A DNA stretch of 64,000 nucleotides. Source: JAZKBN01 sp040388605. GTDB taxonomy: Bacteria; Bacteroidota; Bacteroidia; Cytophagales; Flexibacteraceae. Numbering within the stretch: position 1 is the first letter of the stretch; each line of letters begins with the position of its first letter. Positions 63,502 through 64,000 of this stretch are shown in pieces. Position numbers and translations under genes: made by a program. The stretch covers positions 1 through 64,000 of the forward strand of contig JAZKBN010000037.1 in the NCBI GenBank assembly GCA_040388605.1, written 5' to 3'. Below the pieces are notes generated by a model that was not told where the DNA came from, searched no databases, and worked only from the letters and a program-made list of their open reading frames with translations.

Positions 63502-64000
63502 CTATGCCAAAATTCGAATAGGGTCTTCTAAAAGGGCTTTCAGGGTTTGCAGGAAGGCAGAGCCTACAGCGCCGTCAACCACGCGGTGATCGCAGCTCAT
63601 GGTTACTTTCATGAGGTTGCCCACTTTCATTTCCCCGTCTTTTACAATTACGGTTTCTTTAATGCCGCCTACTGCCAAAATGCAGGCATCTGGCGGGTTA
63701 ATAATGGCCGTAAATTCATCTATGCCGAACATGCCCAGGTTGCTTATGGTAAAGGTGTTACCTTCCCATTCGGCCGGCTGCAATTGTTTGTTCTTGGCAC
63801 GGGTACCCAAATCTTTCACTTCGGCCGATATGGCGGTTAAAGATTTGGTATCGGCAAAGCGAACCACCGGCACCAGCAGGCCTTCTTCAACGGCTACTGC
63901 AACACCTATATGAACGTGGTTGTTATACCTTATTTTATCGCCGAGCCAGCTGCTGTTCACCTTGGGGTGTTTTTTCAGGGTCATGGCAACTGCTTTCAGC
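63502..64000 (-). CDS. 2-oxoacid dehydrogenase E2 (dihydrolipoamide acyltransferase), C-terminal part
   Basis: The reading frame runs in from the window edge and ends at 63502, giving about 165 residues. The apparent ATG at 63984 lies inside the catalytic domain (LKAVAMTLKKHPKVNSSW) and is not the real start. The catalytic motif SCDHRVVDGAVGSAF has the active His and Asp, and VEEGLLVPVVRFADTKSL is typical. Pyruvate dehydrogenase is the most likely complex (cf. INPPDACILAVGGI), but other oxoacid complexes are possible. Confidence 0.9.
   Translation of the reverse strand, partial: LKAVAMTLKKHPKVNSSWLGDKIRYNNHVHIGVAVAVEEGLLVPVVRFADTKSLTAISAEVKDLGTRAKNKQLQPAEWEGNTFTISNLGMFGIDEFTAIINPPDACILAVGGIKETVIVKDGEMKVGNLMKVTMSCDHRVVDGAVGSAFLQTLKALLEDPIRILA

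Noticed and set aside
1..64000. CRISPR arrays, rRNA, tRNA and insertion sequences
   Set aside because: I looked for regularly spaced repeats, conserved rRNA or tRNA segments and transposase motifs, and saw none in this window.

Overview
The window is a 64 kb piece of a Bacteroidota genome, most likely from a Sphingobacteriales/Chitinophagales-type lineage, although the order is an inference. Phylum markers seen directly are a type IX secretion sorting domain, a TamL/TamB pair with a lipoprotein TamL, a GWxTD-family protein, a DUF2027/Smr protein, a GH3-type adenylating enzyme, a PorE-like TPR/PD40/OmpA protein, CX4CH haem lipoproteins and TAnnTTTG-type promoter boxes. Start sites lack strong Shine-Dalgarno sequences. 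Two runs of 10 N show that this is a scaffolded draft or metagenome assembly.

Layout. 0-5 kb: a cut-off metallophosphoesterase, a PNPOx-like flavoprotein, a glycosyltransferase, a GH3 enzyme, a GNAT, a DUF2905 protein and a cNMP-binding protein. 5.8-9.3 kb: a PorE-like envelope protein and a Mn-type superoxide dismutase. 9.4-12.5 kb: a four-gene, minus-strand, metal-flavoured envelope cluster with a Cys-rich small protein, a Met-rich outer-membrane protein, an MbnP-like lipoprotein and a CX4CH haem lipoprotein. 13-15.4 kb: ftsW-murG, standing apart from any other cell-wall cluster gene. 15.5-22.2 kb: a lone receiver protein, a large secreted BNR/T9SS protein, ribH, a TPR membrane protein and a DUF2027/Smr protein. 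22.4-24 kb: a stress-type membrane module (YtxH, holin-like, basic small protein, tiny lmo0937-type protein). 24.4-25.5 kb: topoisomerase IB.

25.6-35.4 kb: the TamL-TamB export/assembly module, divergent from a BamA-like outer-membrane protein. Both tamB and the BamA-like gene are interrupted by assembly gaps. Beside the first gap lies about 75-95 bp of GC-rich DNA that encodes a fragment of proteobacterial IMP dehydrogenase (GuaB) and does not belong here. 35.9-39.8 kb: an AI-2E-type exporter, a small acidic protein, a stress-type SDR, a YihY/BrkB protein and CsbD. 40.1-42.9 kb: an mlaE-mlaF-mlaD lipid-transport operon. 43-44.8 kb: Nif3-like and zinc-ribbon proteins. 45-55.9 kb: a run of plus-strand genes: TPR protein, pabB-like, PaaN-like aldehyde dehydrogenase, tryptophan 2,3-dioxygenase-like, orphan exosortase, CoA-transferase subunit B, M48 lipoprotein protease, GWxTD protein and a LpxL-like acyltransferase. 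56-64 kb: dihydroorotase, an unknown lipoprotein, a DUF255 thioredoxin-like protein, RecQ and the C-terminal part of a 2-oxoacid dehydrogenase E2.

Most of the window is ordinary chromosomal housekeeping with many single-gene units closed by strong hairpins. No CRISPR array, tRNA, rRNA, transposase, integrase or prophage was seen. The points most worth checking are the metal-flavoured cluster at 9.4-12.5 kb, the orphan exosortase, the element repeated upstream of two stress-membrane genes, and the chimeric/gap region at 32.5-35.2 kb.
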